Assembly: GCA_045345765.1 (NCBI GenBank)
Contig: CP148265.1
Location: 2,728,001 to 2,792,000 of the forward strand
Reading direction: 5' to 3'
Length of the DNA stretch: 64,000 nucleotides
Source of the DNA: JAOARY01 sp045345765
GTDB taxonomy: Bacteria > Bacillota > Clostridia > Peptostreptococcales > Peptostreptococcaceae
A program made the translations under genes and the position numbers. A model generated the notes under the pieces. The model was given only the letters and a program-made list of their open reading frames with translations, was not told the origin of the DNA and made no database searches. Positions 53,964-62,417 of the stretch are shown here, piece by piece. Every line of letters starts with the position of its first letter. Positions within the stretch are counted from its first letter, which is position 1.

Positions 53964-54078
53964 TTTATATTTTTTAACTATTTCTCTTAAATATTTCTTA
54001 AAAATTTTAAATTTATATAATAATAATTAAATAATTTGGTATTATATATGTATCAAATAAATTTTAGGGTGTGATTGT

Positions 54079-55371
54079 ATGAAAAAGCTTTTTAATAATT
54101 TTATTCTTATTATGATGGTTATTTTTATTCCGCTAAGCTTCATAGTAAATGCAAAAGATAGTAGTACAAATATACATGTTATAAAACTTGATACAGAAGT
54201 GAATGAAGGTATGTTATCTCATATAAAAACTAGTACAAATAATTTAAATAAGGAAGATATTATTTTATTTGAAATAGATACTTATGGAGGGAAAATTGAT
54301 AGTGCTGTAGATATTAGTGATTATATTATTTCTTTGGATAATAAAACCATAGCTTATATAGATAAAAAAGCAATTTCTGCTGGGGTTTTGATATCTATAT
54401 CATGTGATTATATTTATATGAATGAAGGTGGAACTATAGGTTCAGCAGAAACAATACCAAAAACAGAAAAAATAATCTCGTATTGGACAAATCAATTAAA
54501 AACTGTTGCTGAACAAAAAAATAGAAACAAAGATTTAGTAGCTGCTATGGCAGATTCGGATATAGAAATTAAAAATGTGGTAAAAAAAGGAAAGTTATTA
54601 AATTTAACATCAATAGAGGCAAAAGAACTAAAATTTATAGATGGTATTGCAAAAGATAGAAAAGATATATATAATTATCTAGAAATTAAGAATTATAATG
54701 AAATTGAAAAAAATATGACTAGCTTAGATAGTTTTATAAATTTTATAACAAGTGTAAATATGACTTATTTATTGATATTAGTATTTATTTTTGGAGTTGT
54801 TATAGAATTTTTAACACCAGGCATAGGTATAGGAGGTTTCGTTGCTTTTATGAGTTTTTCATTGCTTTTTATAACATCGATGTTTAATGTAAGTGGAAAT
54901 AAATTTGTTTTAGCTTTATTTGCATTGGGTGTAATATTGATAATAATAGAAATGTTTGTCCCTGGGTTTGGTGTATTTGGGATAGGTGGAGGAATGCTTG
55001 TTTTAGCAAGTATATTTTTCTCAGCAAAAACTATGATGATGGGAATTTTATATGTAACTATAGCATTTTTATTTATGTTGCTTATATTTTATCTATTTAT
55101 AAAAAAATATCCACAAAAAAAATTACATTCAACTTTGCTTTTGAATACAAAATTAAATGAAAGTGAAGGTTATTCATCTCATAAAGAAGATTTTAAAACA
55201 TTATTATCGTTAGAAGGGGTTAGTATATCTCATTTAAGACCAAGTGGAAAAGTAAAAATAAATGATAGTATTTATGATGCTTTAACTGAAACTGGATTTA
55301 TAAAAAAAGATGAAAAAATCAAAGTTGTAAGTATAGAAAATAATAAAATAATAGTAAGAAAAATAGACTAG
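54079..55371 (+). CDS. Long NfeD-type membrane serine protease-like protein
   Basis: A 430-residue protein. A signal-anchor (about 5-24) is followed by a ClpP-like domain (about 30-200: IDTYGGKIDSAVDISDYI, KAISAGVLISISCDYIYM with the probable catalytic Ser in ISAG, GTIGSAETI). Four to five membrane segments span about 228-350, and a C-terminal NfeD OB-fold domain covers about 370-430 (GVSISHLRPSGKVKINDSIYDA). Members cleave or chaperone membrane proteins and pair with flotillin/stomatin-like partners. The next gene is floA, which fits exactly. ATG follows GGGTGTGA. Confidence 0.93.
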   Translation: MKKLFNNFILIMMVIFIPLSFIVNAKDSSTNIHVIKLDTEVNEGMLSHIKTSTNNLNKEDIILFEIDTYGGKIDSAVDISDYIISLDNKTIAYIDKKAISAGVLISISCDYIYMNEGGTIGSAETIPKTEKIISYWTNQLKTVAEQKNRNKDLVAAMADSDIEIKNVVKKGKLLNLTSIEAKELKFIDGIAKDRKDIYNYLEIKNYNEIEKNMTSLDSFINFITSVNMTYLLILVFIFGVVIEFLTPGIGIGGFVAFMSFSLLFITSMFNVSGNKFVLALFALGVILIIIEMFVPGFGVFGIGGGMLVLASIFFSAKTMMMGILYVTIAFLFMLLIFYLFIKKYPQKKLHSTLLLNTKLNESEGYSSHKEDFKTLLSLEGVSISHLRPSGKVKINDSIYDALTETGFIKKDEKIKVVSIENNKIIVRKID

Positions 55372-55381
55372 GAGGGGTATT

Positions 55382-56359
55382 ATGGAAGCAGTTTCAATTA
55401 TAATAATATTAGCACTATTGTTAATATTTTTATCAGTATTCTTTAGTTTTGTACCAGTGGGTCTTTGGGTTACTGCTATATTTTCAGGAGTTAAAATTTC
55501 ATTTTTAACACTTATAGGAATGAGATTTAGAAGAGTAAAGCCTATACAAATAGTAAACCCAATGATAAAAGCAACTAAAGCAGGGATTAAATTAGGTATT
55601 GATAAATTAGAAGCACATTATTTAGCTGGTGGTAACGTAAATACTGTAGTTGATGCGCTAATAGCTGCGCAAAGAGCTAATATAAATTTAGAATTTGAAC
55701 AAGCAGCAGCAATTGATTTAGCGGGAAGAGATGTTTTAGAAGCTGTTCAAGTAAGTGTTAATCCTAAGGTTATAGAAACACCTAAGATTGCAGCAGTTTC
55801 AAAGGATGGAATAGAAGTAATAGCCAGAGCTAGAGTTACTGTTAGAGCAAATATAGAAAGACTTGTTGGTGGAGCTGGAGAGGAGACTATAATAGCTAGA
55901 GTTGGTGAAGGTATAGTTACAACTGTTGGTTCGTCAACTTCTCATAAATCTGTTCTTGAAAATCCTGATATAATATCAAAAACAGTTTTAGAAAAAGGTT
56001 TAGATTCAGGAACTGCATTTGAGATATTATCAATAGACATTGCTGATGTTGATATCGGTAGAAATATAGGAGCTAAGTTGCAAACAGATCAAGCAGAAGC
56101 AGATAAAAAGATAGCTCAAGCTAAAGCTGAAGAAAGAAGAGCTATGGCAATAGCGCAAGAACAAGAAATGAAGGCTAAGGTTGAAGAAATGAAAGCAAAG
56201 GTAATAGAAGCTGAAGCAAGAATCCCAATGGCAATAGCAAAAGCTTTTGATGATGGTAATTTAGGAATTATGGATTACTATAATATGAAAAATATTATGG
56301 CAGATACGAGTATGAGAGAATCTATTTCAGATGTTACAAAAGAACAAGATGAAAATTAA
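55382..56359 (+). CDS. floA: Flotillin-like protein FloA
   Basis: A 325-residue membrane-associated protein. An N-terminal hydrophobic hairpin (about 5-48) is followed by the SPFH-like domain (RRVKPIQIVNPMIKATKAG, EAVQVSVNPKVIETPKIAAVSKDG) and a helical region rich in Ala/Glu/Lys (about 235-290). It matches bacterial FloA/YqfA, which organises functional membrane microdomains. AGGAGGGG precedes ATG. It lies ten bases after nfeD and before a small anchored coiled-coil protein, probably one operon. Confidence 0.96.
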   Translation: MEAVSIIIILALLLIFLSVFFSFVPVGLWVTAIFSGVKISFLTLIGMRFRRVKPIQIVNPMIKATKAGIKLGIDKLEAHYLAGGNVNTVVDALIAAQRANINLEFEQAAAIDLAGRDVLEAVQVSVNPKVIETPKIAAVSKDGIEVIARARVTVRANIERLVGGAGEETIIARVGEGIVTTVGSSTSHKSVLENPDIISKTVLEKGLDSGTAFEILSIDIADVDIGRNIGAKLQTDQAEADKKIAQAKAEERRAMAIAQEQEMKAKVEEMKAKVIEAEARIPMAIAKAFDDGNLGIMDYYNMKNIMADTSMRESISDVTKEQDEN

Positions 56360-56372
56360 GGGCTGATTAATT

Positions 56373-56840
56373 ATGGAAGATATTTTAGCTATAATAATTA
56401 TATTTGGTGTAGGTGCTTTATTTGATAGAATGAAAAAACAAGATAAAAAAAGAACAGAAGCACATGAGGAAGAAAAAATATCAATAAATCAATTAGAGTC
56501 AGAAAATAAAAATTTAAACAGTAAAGCTAAAAAATTAGAAAGTCTAAAAGATGAATTAAAAGAAAAAAGAAAAGAAAAATATAAAACAGATATAAATAAA
56601 GAGCAAAATGATGAAATGAAAAATGAAACAAATGATGGTATTAAAACTAAGGAAGAAAATATAAGGGAAATATCTACCACGAGAGACGAAAAAAATACAA
56701 AAAAAATATTAAAAAATGATTATTACGAAAATAATAGTTTAAAAAAGTCCAAAAATATTTCTTTTATAAATAAAAATAATATAAAAAATGCAATAATCTT
56801 AAAAGAAATATTAGATAAGCCGAAATCTTTAAAAAAATAA
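56373..56840 (+). CDS. Hypothetical membrane-anchored coiled-coil protein
   Basis: A 155-residue protein not recognised as a family. A short N-terminal membrane segment (about 4-18, ILAIIIIFGVGALF) is followed by a very charged region with coiled-coil character (about 20-70, SINQLESENKNLNSKAKKLE) and a Lys/Asn-rich, probably disordered tail. The composition is typical of fast-evolving linker proteins. It starts 13 bases after floA and ends before a terminator, so it belongs to the nfeD-floA transcript and may be an accessory of that membrane system (inference). Confidence 0.72.
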   Translation: MEDILAIIIIFGVGALFDRMKKQDKKRTEAHEEEKISINQLESENKNLNSKAKKLESLKDELKEKRKEKYKTDINKEQNDEMKNETNDGIKTKEENIREISTTRDEKNTKKILKNDYYENNSLKKSKNISFINKNNIKNAIILKEILDKPKSLKK

Positions 56841-56879
56841 GGTGCAATTTTTTATAAAAAAATATAAAATATAAATATA

Positions 56880-56912
56880 AAATCCTTATGTTAATCATAA
56901 GGATTTTATATT
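56880..56912 (+). terminator. Terminator after the nfeD-floA operon
   Basis: AAATCCTTATG (56880-56890) pairs with CATAAGGATTT (56896-56906), five-base loop, then TTATATTT. Confidence 0.78.
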
Positions 56913-56951
56913 TACTACATATCATATTATCATATTTAGAGGAGGGGTTTT

Positions 56952-57779
56952 TTGACAAATAAAAAAAAGCTTGAAAGAAAAATAAAAAAAGATACTAAGC
57001 AAAAAAATAAAAAAAGACCTTCTAAGAACGTTAATGCAGTCAGAAAAATAAAGAAAAAAAGAAAAAAGAAAAAAACAAAATTTTTAATTAGAAGAATTTT
57101 AGTTATATTTATTTTTTTATTTATAATATATTCTATTTTTTGTGGAGTTAAATTTTTAATAGAGCTCATACCAACAAAAAAGATTATAGTCATAGATGCT
57201 GGTCACGGGGGAAATGATCCAGGTTTTCCATCTAAATATAGCAAAAGTATTTTTGAAAAAGAAATAAATTTAAAGATTGCTAAAAAATTAGAATCAAAAT
57301 TAGAAAAGAAATATAAAGTTCATATGATAAGAACTCAGGATATAAAAATTGATAATTATAATAGAGCTAAAAAAGCGAATGAATTAGAAGCAGATATTTT
57401 TATTAGCATACATGCTAATTCTTTTGAAGATCAAAATGTAGAAGGAATAGAAATTTTTTATGATTTGGAAGATGAAAAAGAATTAGAGTATGGAAATCAA
57501 AAACAAAAAGACAGCAAATTTCTTGCTGACTTTGTTTTAAATGATATGGTTGAAGAAAGTGGAGCTAATAAACGTGGTGTTAAGAAGAATCACAGGATAA
57601 TAGTAACAAGAGAGACTAATATGCCTGCAATTCTTATAGAAACTGGTTTTATGTCAAATTCAAAAGAATTTACAAAATTAAATACAGATTTATACCAACA
57701 AAAACTTGTAGATGGTGTAGAAAAGGGTTTGGAGAATTATTTTATTAGTATAAAAGATAGAGAATCTAAAACCAAATAG
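56952..57779 (+). CDS. N-acetylmuramoyl-L-alanine amidase, membrane-anchored
   Basis: A 275-residue Amidase_3 enzyme. The first 50 residues are extremely Lys/Arg-rich (cytosolic), one membrane segment follows (about 51-71), and the rest is the external catalytic domain. Zinc ligands are seen in VIDAGHGGNDPGF (His), EKEINLKIAKKL (Glu) and ISIHANSF (His), with catalytic Glu in ILIETGFMSN. It cleaves the bond between MurNAc and the stem peptide. The start is TTG after AGGAGGGG. The 3' end overlaps ndk, on the opposite strand, by 14 bp. Confidence 0.93.
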   Translation: MTNKKKLERKIKKDTKQKNKKRPSKNVNAVRKIKKKRKKKKTKFLIRRILVIFIFLFIIYSIFCGVKFLIELIPTKKIIVIDAGHGGNDPGFPSKYSKSIFEKEINLKIAKKLESKLEKKYKVHMIRTQDIKIDNYNRAKKANELEADIFISIHANSFEDQNVEGIEIFYDLEDEKELEYGNQKQKDSKFLADFVLNDMVEESGANKRGVKKNHRIIVTRETNMPAILIETGFMSNSKEFTKLNTDLYQQKLVDGVEKGLENYFISIKDRESKTK

Positions 57780-58170
57780 ATATTTCTCGTTTTGCACTTT
57801 CTATTGAGTCAGAAGCATGAACTAAATTCTTTGTTTTAGAAAATGCATAATCGCCCCTTATTGACCCTGTAAGAGCTTTTAATGGATCAGTGGCTCCATT
57901 TATATTACGAACAGATTCTATAGCACTAATACCCTCTAAAATCATAACAATACAAAGATTGCTTTGCATATAATTTATTAAATCTTTATAAAAAGATTTA
58001 TCCTTGTGTTCAAAATAATGTTTTTCTAATAAATCATTTGATGCTTTTAGAATTTTTAATTCTTTTATTTTTAAGTTTTTGTTTTCGTATTTAGTAATTA
58101 TTTTACCTACTAAATTTCTTTCAATTGCATCAGGTTTTATTATAACAAGTGTTTGTTCAAAATTATTCAT
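57766..58170 (-). CDS. ndk: Nucleoside diphosphate kinase
   Basis: A 134-residue kinase that balances nucleoside triphosphates. TLVIIKPDAIERNLVGKII, MILEGISAIESVRNINGATDP, SIRGDYA and the active-site NLVHASDSIESAKREI are visible; the phosphorylated His is in HASDS (HGSDS in most homologues). AAGGATGTGA precedes the ATG. It overlaps the amidase gene tail to tail by 14 bp and is divergent from the thioesterase gene. Confidence 0.96.
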   Translation of the reverse strand: MNNFEQTLVIIKPDAIERNLVGKIITKYENKNLKIKELKILKASNDLLEKHYFEHKDKSFYKDLINYMQSNLCIVMILEGISAIESVRNINGATDPLKALTGSIRGDYAFSKTKNLVHASDSIESAKREISIWF

Positions 58171-58210
58171 AAAATCACATCCTTAAGTCAAATTTAAAAG
58201 TTTGAATAAA

Positions 58211-58264
58211 TAATACCCTACAAAATTGAAATTAAAAGTATAAAAAAAATAAATAAGGGTATTA
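58211..58264. promoter_or_regulatory. Inverted repeat in the ndk/thioesterase divergent region
   Basis: TAATACCCT (58211-58219) and AGGGTATTA (58256-58264) are exact inverted copies 36 bases apart, within the only space for both divergent promoters. They could be a pair of operator half-sites or a stem; no regulator is known. Confidence 0.4.
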
Positions 58265-58287
58265 GAAGAAAAAAGGGAGTGATTATT

Positions 58288-58710
58288 ATGAAAAAATTTA
58301 ATATTGAAATTGGTAAGAATATAGTATTACAAAAGACAGTTATGAAAGAAGATACAGGAAGTAATTATGGAAGTGGTAAGTTAGATACATTATTAGCGAC
58401 ACCTCCAATTTTAGATTTAATAATAAAGGCTTCTGTAAAACTAGTGGATAATTTATTAGATGATGAATTTGTAAGTGTAGCATCAAATATTTCTTTTTTA
58501 CATGAAAAAGCAACTATGATAGGAGAGTCTGTAAGTGTGAAAGTTGAGGTTACAAAGCAAATAGGTAATTTAATTTTTCTAGATGCAATAGCTTATGATG
58601 AAATAGGTATAATAGGTAGAGGAAAACATGAAAGAGCAATTGTTAATGAAAAAGCATTACTAGAAAAAGCTTCAAAGAGAGCAAATAAACTTAAGAATGT
58701 AAATTATTAA
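58288..58710 (+). CDS. FlK-like hotdog-fold thioesterase family protein
   Basis: A 140-residue hotdog-fold protein similar to fluoroacetyl-CoA thioesterase FlK and its common clostridial relatives. The ATPPILDLII stretch (T38) and SFLHEKATMIG (H72) match the FlK active-site Thr and His regions, and GRGKHERAIVNEKAL matches the closing strand. The position of the catalytic Glu (ten residues into the ATP motif in relatives) is Ile46 here, with Lys47 next. Activity may thus be lost or changed. ATG 58288 follows AAGGGAGTGA; a GTG at 58279 overlaps that site. Monocistronic. Confidence 0.85.
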   Translation: MKKFNIEIGKNIVLQKTVMKEDTGSNYGSGKLDTLLATPPILDLIIKASVKLVDNLLDDEFVSVASNISFLHEKATMIGESVSVKVEVTKQIGNLIFLDAIAYDEIGIIGRGKHERAIVNEKALLEKASKRANKLKNVNY

Positions 58711-58740
58711 AATCACCTAATTTTTTTTAGGTGATTTTTT
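58711..58740 (+). terminator. Terminator after the thioesterase gene
   Basis: AATCACCTA (58711-58719) pairs with TAGGTGATT (58728-58736), then T-run. Confidence 0.85.
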
Positions 58741-58753
58741 ATTTGTAAGAAGA

Positions 58754-58786
58754 ATTCTTTAGAATCATAAATAATTATGTTAAAAT
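58754..58786 (+). promoter_or_regulatory. Promoter and palindrome of the yerC-pab-fol cluster
   Basis: TTTAGA (58758-58763), 17-bp spacer, TAAAAT (58781-58786) with an extended -10 TGT. The palindrome ATTCTTTAGAAT (58754-58765) overlaps the -35 and could be an operator for the TrpR-like protein encoded first. Confidence 0.6.
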
Positions 58787-58828
58787 GAGAGTGAATAAAA
58801 AATAAAAATAAATACAAAAAGGGGTGTT

Positions 58829-59131
58829 ATGATGAGTTATGATTCAAAAATAAAAAATAAAGAGATAGATGCTTTGTTTGAGGGTATATTAGAACTTCAA
58901 AATAAAGAAGAGTGTTATATGTATTTTGAAGACTTATGTACAATAAAAGAAATAAAAGTAATGGCTCAAAGATTTAAAGTGGCAAAGATGTTAAAGGAAA
59001 ATAAAAAATATACACAAATAGAGGAAGAAACAGGGGCTAGTACAGCTACAATAAGTAGAATTGCTAGATTTTTAAATTATGGATCAAAAGGTTATGAAAT
59101 GATTTTAGATAGATTGGAGCAAAAAAATTAA
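58829..59131 (+). CDS. YerC/YecD-family TrpR-related protein
   Basis: A 100-residue helical DNA-binding protein. LCTIKEIKVMAQRFKVAKML and YTQIEEETGASTATISRIARFL form the TrpR-like helix-turn-helix (about 45-85). It matches the YerC/YecD family, found widely in Firmicutes and not proven to bind tryptophan. It opens the gene row leading to pabA, 24 bases downstream, with its own promoter and a palindrome on the -35. Control of p-aminobenzoate or folate synthesis is a reasonable but untested guess. ATG 58829 or 58832. Confidence 0.9.
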   Translation: MMSYDSKIKNKEIDALFEGILELQNKEECYMYFEDLCTIKEIKVMAQRFKVAKMLKENKKYTQIEEETGASTATISRIARFLNYGSKGYEMILDRLEQKN

Positions 59132-59155
59132 ATTTATTTGATAGAGGTGAAGAAT

Positions 59156-59731
59156 TTGATTTTAATGATAGATAATTATGATTCTTTTACTTATAATTTA
59201 TATCAGTTTCTTATGGAACTAAATGAAGAAGTTTTGGTAAAGAGGAATGATGAGATTACAATAGAAGATATAAAGAATTTGAAGCCAGAAATTATAGTTA
59301 TATCGCCAGGACCATCTATACCAGAGAATGCAGGAATATCATTAGATATAATTGATGTATTTAAAGAAGATATTCCTATTTTGGGGATTTGCCTAGGGCA
59401 TCAAAGTATAGGGTATTATTTTGGTATGAACATTATTAGGGGAAAAACACCTATACATGGAAAAGTAACAGAGATAAGACATTTTAATAAAGGTGTTTTT
59501 AAAAATTTAAAAAATCCAATTAAAGTTACTAGATATCATTCATTGGTTGTAGAAAACAAAAATTTGAATAGAGATATTGAAATAACAGCATTAACAGATG
59601 ATAATATAATAATGGGTTTGAGACATAAAAAATATAAAATAGAAGGTGTACAATTTCACCCAGAAGCGATTTTAACTGAATATGGACATGATATGCTTAA
59701 AAATTTTTTAGATTTTGCAAGAGGTGAATAA
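59156..59731 (+). CDS. pabA: Aminodeoxychorismate synthase glutamine amidotransferase PabA
   Basis: A 191-residue class I glutamine amidotransferase. MILMIDNYDSFTYNLYQF starts the chain; the catalytic Cys is in GICLGHQSIGY, with His and Glu in VQFHPEAILT. It supplies ammonia to PabB. PabA is preferred to TrpG because it is joined to pabB and pabC and no tryptophan gene is near. The start TTG 59156 has AGAGGTGA six bases upstream; ATG 59165 is an alternative. pabB begins two bases after the stop. Confidence 0.93.
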   Translation: MILMIDNYDSFTYNLYQFLMELNEEVLVKRNDEITIEDIKNLKPEIIVISPGPSIPENAGISLDIIDVFKEDIPILGICLGHQSIGYYFGMNIIRGKTPIHGKVTEIRHFNKGVFKNLKNPIKVTRYHSLVVENKNLNRDIEITALTDDNIIMGLRHKKYKIEGVQFHPEAILTEYGHDMLKNFLDFARGE

Positions 59732-59732
59732 T

Positions 59733-61067
59733 TTGATAATAAGAAAAATAAAAACAAAATTAAATGCTTTTGAAATATATACAATAATAAAAGATTTTGA
59801 TGAAAGTTATATTTTGGATAGCTCTACAGTAGATAATGCTTCGAGATATTCTTTTATGTCTGCAAAACCATTTGATAGTATTAAGTTAAAAGAGGATTTA
59901 AAGAGTTTTGATATTTTAAAAGAAAAATTATCTAAATATAAGGTTGAAATACAAAATAAAGAATTCCCATTAATATCAGGAGCGGTTGGTTACTTATCAT
60001 ATAATTTGAAAAATACAATAGAAAAAAAACTTTTAAATGATGCAGTTGATGATATTGATATGTATGATATGTATTTGAATTTTTATGATTGGACTATAAT
60101 TTATGATAATCTAAAAGAAGAAGCTTATATAGCTACATATGAAATTTGTAAAAACAGTAAAAATGAAATAGAAATGATTATAGATTTAATTGAAAATGCA
60201 AATAAACCTGATTTAGAAATTAAGGAAATGCAAAAGACTGTTTTGAAATCTAATTTTAAAAAAGAAGATTATATTCAATCTATTGAAAAAATAAGACAAT
60301 ATATAAAAGCTGGAGATGTTTATCAGGTTAATATGACTCAAAGATTTGAAGGTGAAACAAATATGGAGTCATATGATTTGTACAATAGATTAAGAACACT
60401 TAGTCCTGCTCCTTTTGGTGCTTTTTTAAATTTTAAAGATATTAATATTCTTTCAAATTCTCCAGAGCGATTTATAAAAATGCAAGATAGAAAAATTGAT
60501 ACTAGACCGATAAAAGGTACTAGGCCAAGAGGTAAAGATGAAATTGAAGATTTAAAATACAAAGAAGAATTATTAAATAGTGAGAAAGATAAGGCTGAGC
60601 TACTCATGATTGTGGATTTAGAAAGAAATGATCTTGGAAGGGTTTCAAAAATTGGTTCTGTTAAAGTGGAAGAATTATTTAAATTGGAAGAATATGCAAA
60701 TGTAAATCATTTGGTAGCAAAGATTACTTCGAAGTTACATGATGATAAAGATGAAATTGATTTAATAAAAGCTAGTTTTCCAGGTGGTTCAATAACGGGA
60801 GCGCCTAAAATTAGAGCCATGGATATAATAGAAGAATTAGAACAATTAAAAAGAAATGTTTATACAGGATCTATAGGATATATAGATTTTTGTGGAGACA
60901 TGGATTTAAATATTGCAATAAGGACTTTAATTAAAAAGGATAAAAAGGTATATTATCAAGTTGGTGGAGGGATAACTTGGGATTCTAACCCAGAAGAAGA
61001 GTATGAAGAATCTATACAAAAAGGTAAATCTATAAAGAGGGCGTTAAATGGAGAGTTTACAATATAA
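59733..61067 (+). CDS. pabB: Aminodeoxychorismate synthase component I PabB
   Basis: A 444-residue chorismate-utilising enzyme. The C-terminal domain (about 185-444) shows YIKAGDVYQVNMTQRF, TRPIKGTRPRG, LLMIVDLERNDLGR and FPGGSITGAPKIRAMDII. The Lys in PIKGT marks PabB; anthranilate synthase has PIAGT. With PabA it turns chorismate and glutamine into aminodeoxychorismate. TTG 59733 follows GAGGTGA. Its last 20 bases overlap pabC, so the two are likely translationally coupled. Confidence 0.95.
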   Translation: MIIRKIKTKLNAFEIYTIIKDFDESYILDSSTVDNASRYSFMSAKPFDSIKLKEDLKSFDILKEKLSKYKVEIQNKEFPLISGAVGYLSYNLKNTIEKKLLNDAVDDIDMYDMYLNFYDWTIIYDNLKEEAYIATYEICKNSKNEIEMIIDLIENANKPDLEIKEMQKTVLKSNFKKEDYIQSIEKIRQYIKAGDVYQVNMTQRFEGETNMESYDLYNRLRTLSPAPFGAFLNFKDINILSNSPERFIKMQDRKIDTRPIKGTRPRGKDEIEDLKYKEELLNSEKDKAELLMIVDLERNDLGRVSKIGSVKVEELFKLEEYANVNHLVAKITSKLHDDKDEIDLIKASFPGGSITGAPKIRAMDIIEELEQLKRNVYTGSIGYIDFCGDMDLNIAIRTLIKKDKKVYYQVGGGITWDSNPEEEYEESIQKGKSIKRALNGEFTI

Positions 61068-61797
61068 AGATACAAAACATTTTAAATTTGGAATTGGTCT
61101 TTTTGAAACTATTAAAATATTAGATAGAAAGCCTATATTTTTAGAAGAACATTTAAATAGATTAAAAAATTCGATAAAAGACTTAAATCTGAGTTATAAA
61201 ATTAACTATATAAATTTAAAAAATGATATAAATCAAATTGCATTATTATATTATAAAAAAGCTATTAGAATAACAGTTGATGAAATAGGATATAGTTTTG
61301 ACTTGAGAGATATAGATTATTATGAATCTGATTATAAAAAAGGATATTCTTTATGTTTTTCTGATATAAAGCGAGGTAGTAGCATTTTATATAATTACAA
61401 AACAACATCATATTATGAAAATATATATAATAAAGAATATGCTATAAAAAAAGGATTTGATGATTCTATTTTTGTAGATTTAAATAATTGTTTATTAGAA
61501 ACTAGTTTTTGTAATATATTTTTTACTAAAGGCGATATTATATATACATCAAGAATTAAGAATCAAGCATTAAATGGTATTATAAGATTGAAAGTGTTTG
61601 AAATAGCGAAAAAAAATAATTTAAAAATTAAAGAAACTATAATCTATAAGGCTGATATAAAAAATTTTGAGGGATGTTTTATAACAAATTCTCTTGTTAA
61701 TATAATGTATGTAAATAGTATAGAGAATATAAATTTTAAAGAAACAAATATTATAAAATATATTTCCAAGCAATTAAAAAATATGGAGCTTAAATAA
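61048..61797 (+). CDS. pabC: Aminodeoxychorismate lyase PabC
   Basis: A 249-residue class IV aminotransferase-fold PLP enzyme. FGIGLFETIKILDRKPIFLEEHLNRL at the N-terminus, the PLP lysine in YNYKTTSYYEN (near residue 113), and LLETSFCNIFF are visible. Downstream of pabA-pabB it is most likely aminodeoxychorismate lyase giving p-aminobenzoate, rather than a D-amino acid or branched-chain aminotransferase. Sequence is somewhat divergent and Asn/Lys/Ile-rich. ATG lies inside the pabB end; folE follows after ten bases. Confidence 0.9.
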   Translation: MESLQYKDTKHFKFGIGLFETIKILDRKPIFLEEHLNRLKNSIKDLNLSYKINYINLKNDINQIALLYYKKAIRITVDEIGYSFDLRDIDYYESDYKKGYSLCFSDIKRGSSILYNYKTTSYYENIYNKEYAIKKGFDDSIFVDLNNCLLETSFCNIFFTKGDIIYTSRIKNQALNGIIRLKVFEIAKKNNLKIKETIIYKADIKNFEGCFITNSLVNIMYVNSIENINFKETNIIKYISKQLKNMELK

Positions 61798-61807
61798 GGA
61801 GATAGTT

Positions 61808-62368
61808 ATGGATAAGGAAAAAATAAAAAGAGCAGTAAGAGATATTTTAGAGGCAATTGGAGAAGATCCAAATAGAGAAGGGTTAAAAGATACTCCAGAT
61901 AGAATAGCAAGAATGTATGAAGAGATATACAGAGGTCTAAATGAGGATCCTAAGGAACATTTGAAGGTGTATTTTCAAGAGGAAGAACATGAAGAAATGG
62001 TTTTAGTTAAAGATATTCCTTTTTATTCAACTTGTGAACACCACTTAGTACCGTTTTTTGGGAAGGCGCATGTTGCTTATTTACCTAAAAAAGGTAAGCT
62101 GACAGGCTTATCCAAATTAGCAAGAGTTGTAGAAACAATATGCAAAAGACCACAACTTCAAGAAAGAATAACTAAAGATATTGCTAATTCTATAATGGAA
62201 GTATTAGATCCATATGGTGTAGTTGTTGTAATTGAAGCAGAACATATGTGTATGACTATGAGAGGGGTTAAAAAACCAGGATCAAAAACTGTAACATCAG
62301 CAGTTAGAGGTATATTTAAGAAAGACGTAGCAGCAAGAGCAGAAGTGATGTCTCTTATAAATAGATAA
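61808..62368 (+). CDS. folE: GTP cyclohydrolase I
   Basis: A 186-residue FolE type IA. Zinc ligands are in STCEHHLVPFFGKAHVAY (Cys and His) and AEHMCMTMRGVKKPG (Cys); LTGLSKLARVVETICKRPQ is typical. It converts GTP to dihydroneopterin triphosphate, the first pterin step of folate synthesis. AAGGAGA precedes ATG. A hairpin follows it, so the later fol genes may be read by partial read-through. Confidence 0.97.
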   Translation: MDKEKIKRAVRDILEAIGEDPNREGLKDTPDRIARMYEEIYRGLNEDPKEHLKVYFQEEEHEEMVLVKDIPFYSTCEHHLVPFFGKAHVAYLPKKGKLTGLSKLARVVETICKRPQLQERITKDIANSIMEVLDPYGVVVVIEAEHMCMTMRGVKKPGSKTVTSAVRGIFKKDVAARAEVMSLINR

Positions 62369-62373
62369 ATAAT

Positions 62374-62399
62374 AAAAAGGCTTTTAAAGCCTTTTTATT
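62374..62399 (+). terminator. Hairpin between folE and folP
   Basis: AAAAAGGCTT pairs with AAGCCTTTTT around a very short loop. No clear promoter follows, so folP-folB-folK probably depend on read-through. Confidence 0.75.
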
Positions 62400-62417
62400 T
62401 GTTGGGAGTTGATTTAT

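Noticed and set aside
59156..61067. Reading the pair as anthranilate synthase TrpG-TrpE
   Set aside because: The PIKGT lysine, the following pabC and the fol genes point to PabA-PabB; no tryptophan genes are present.
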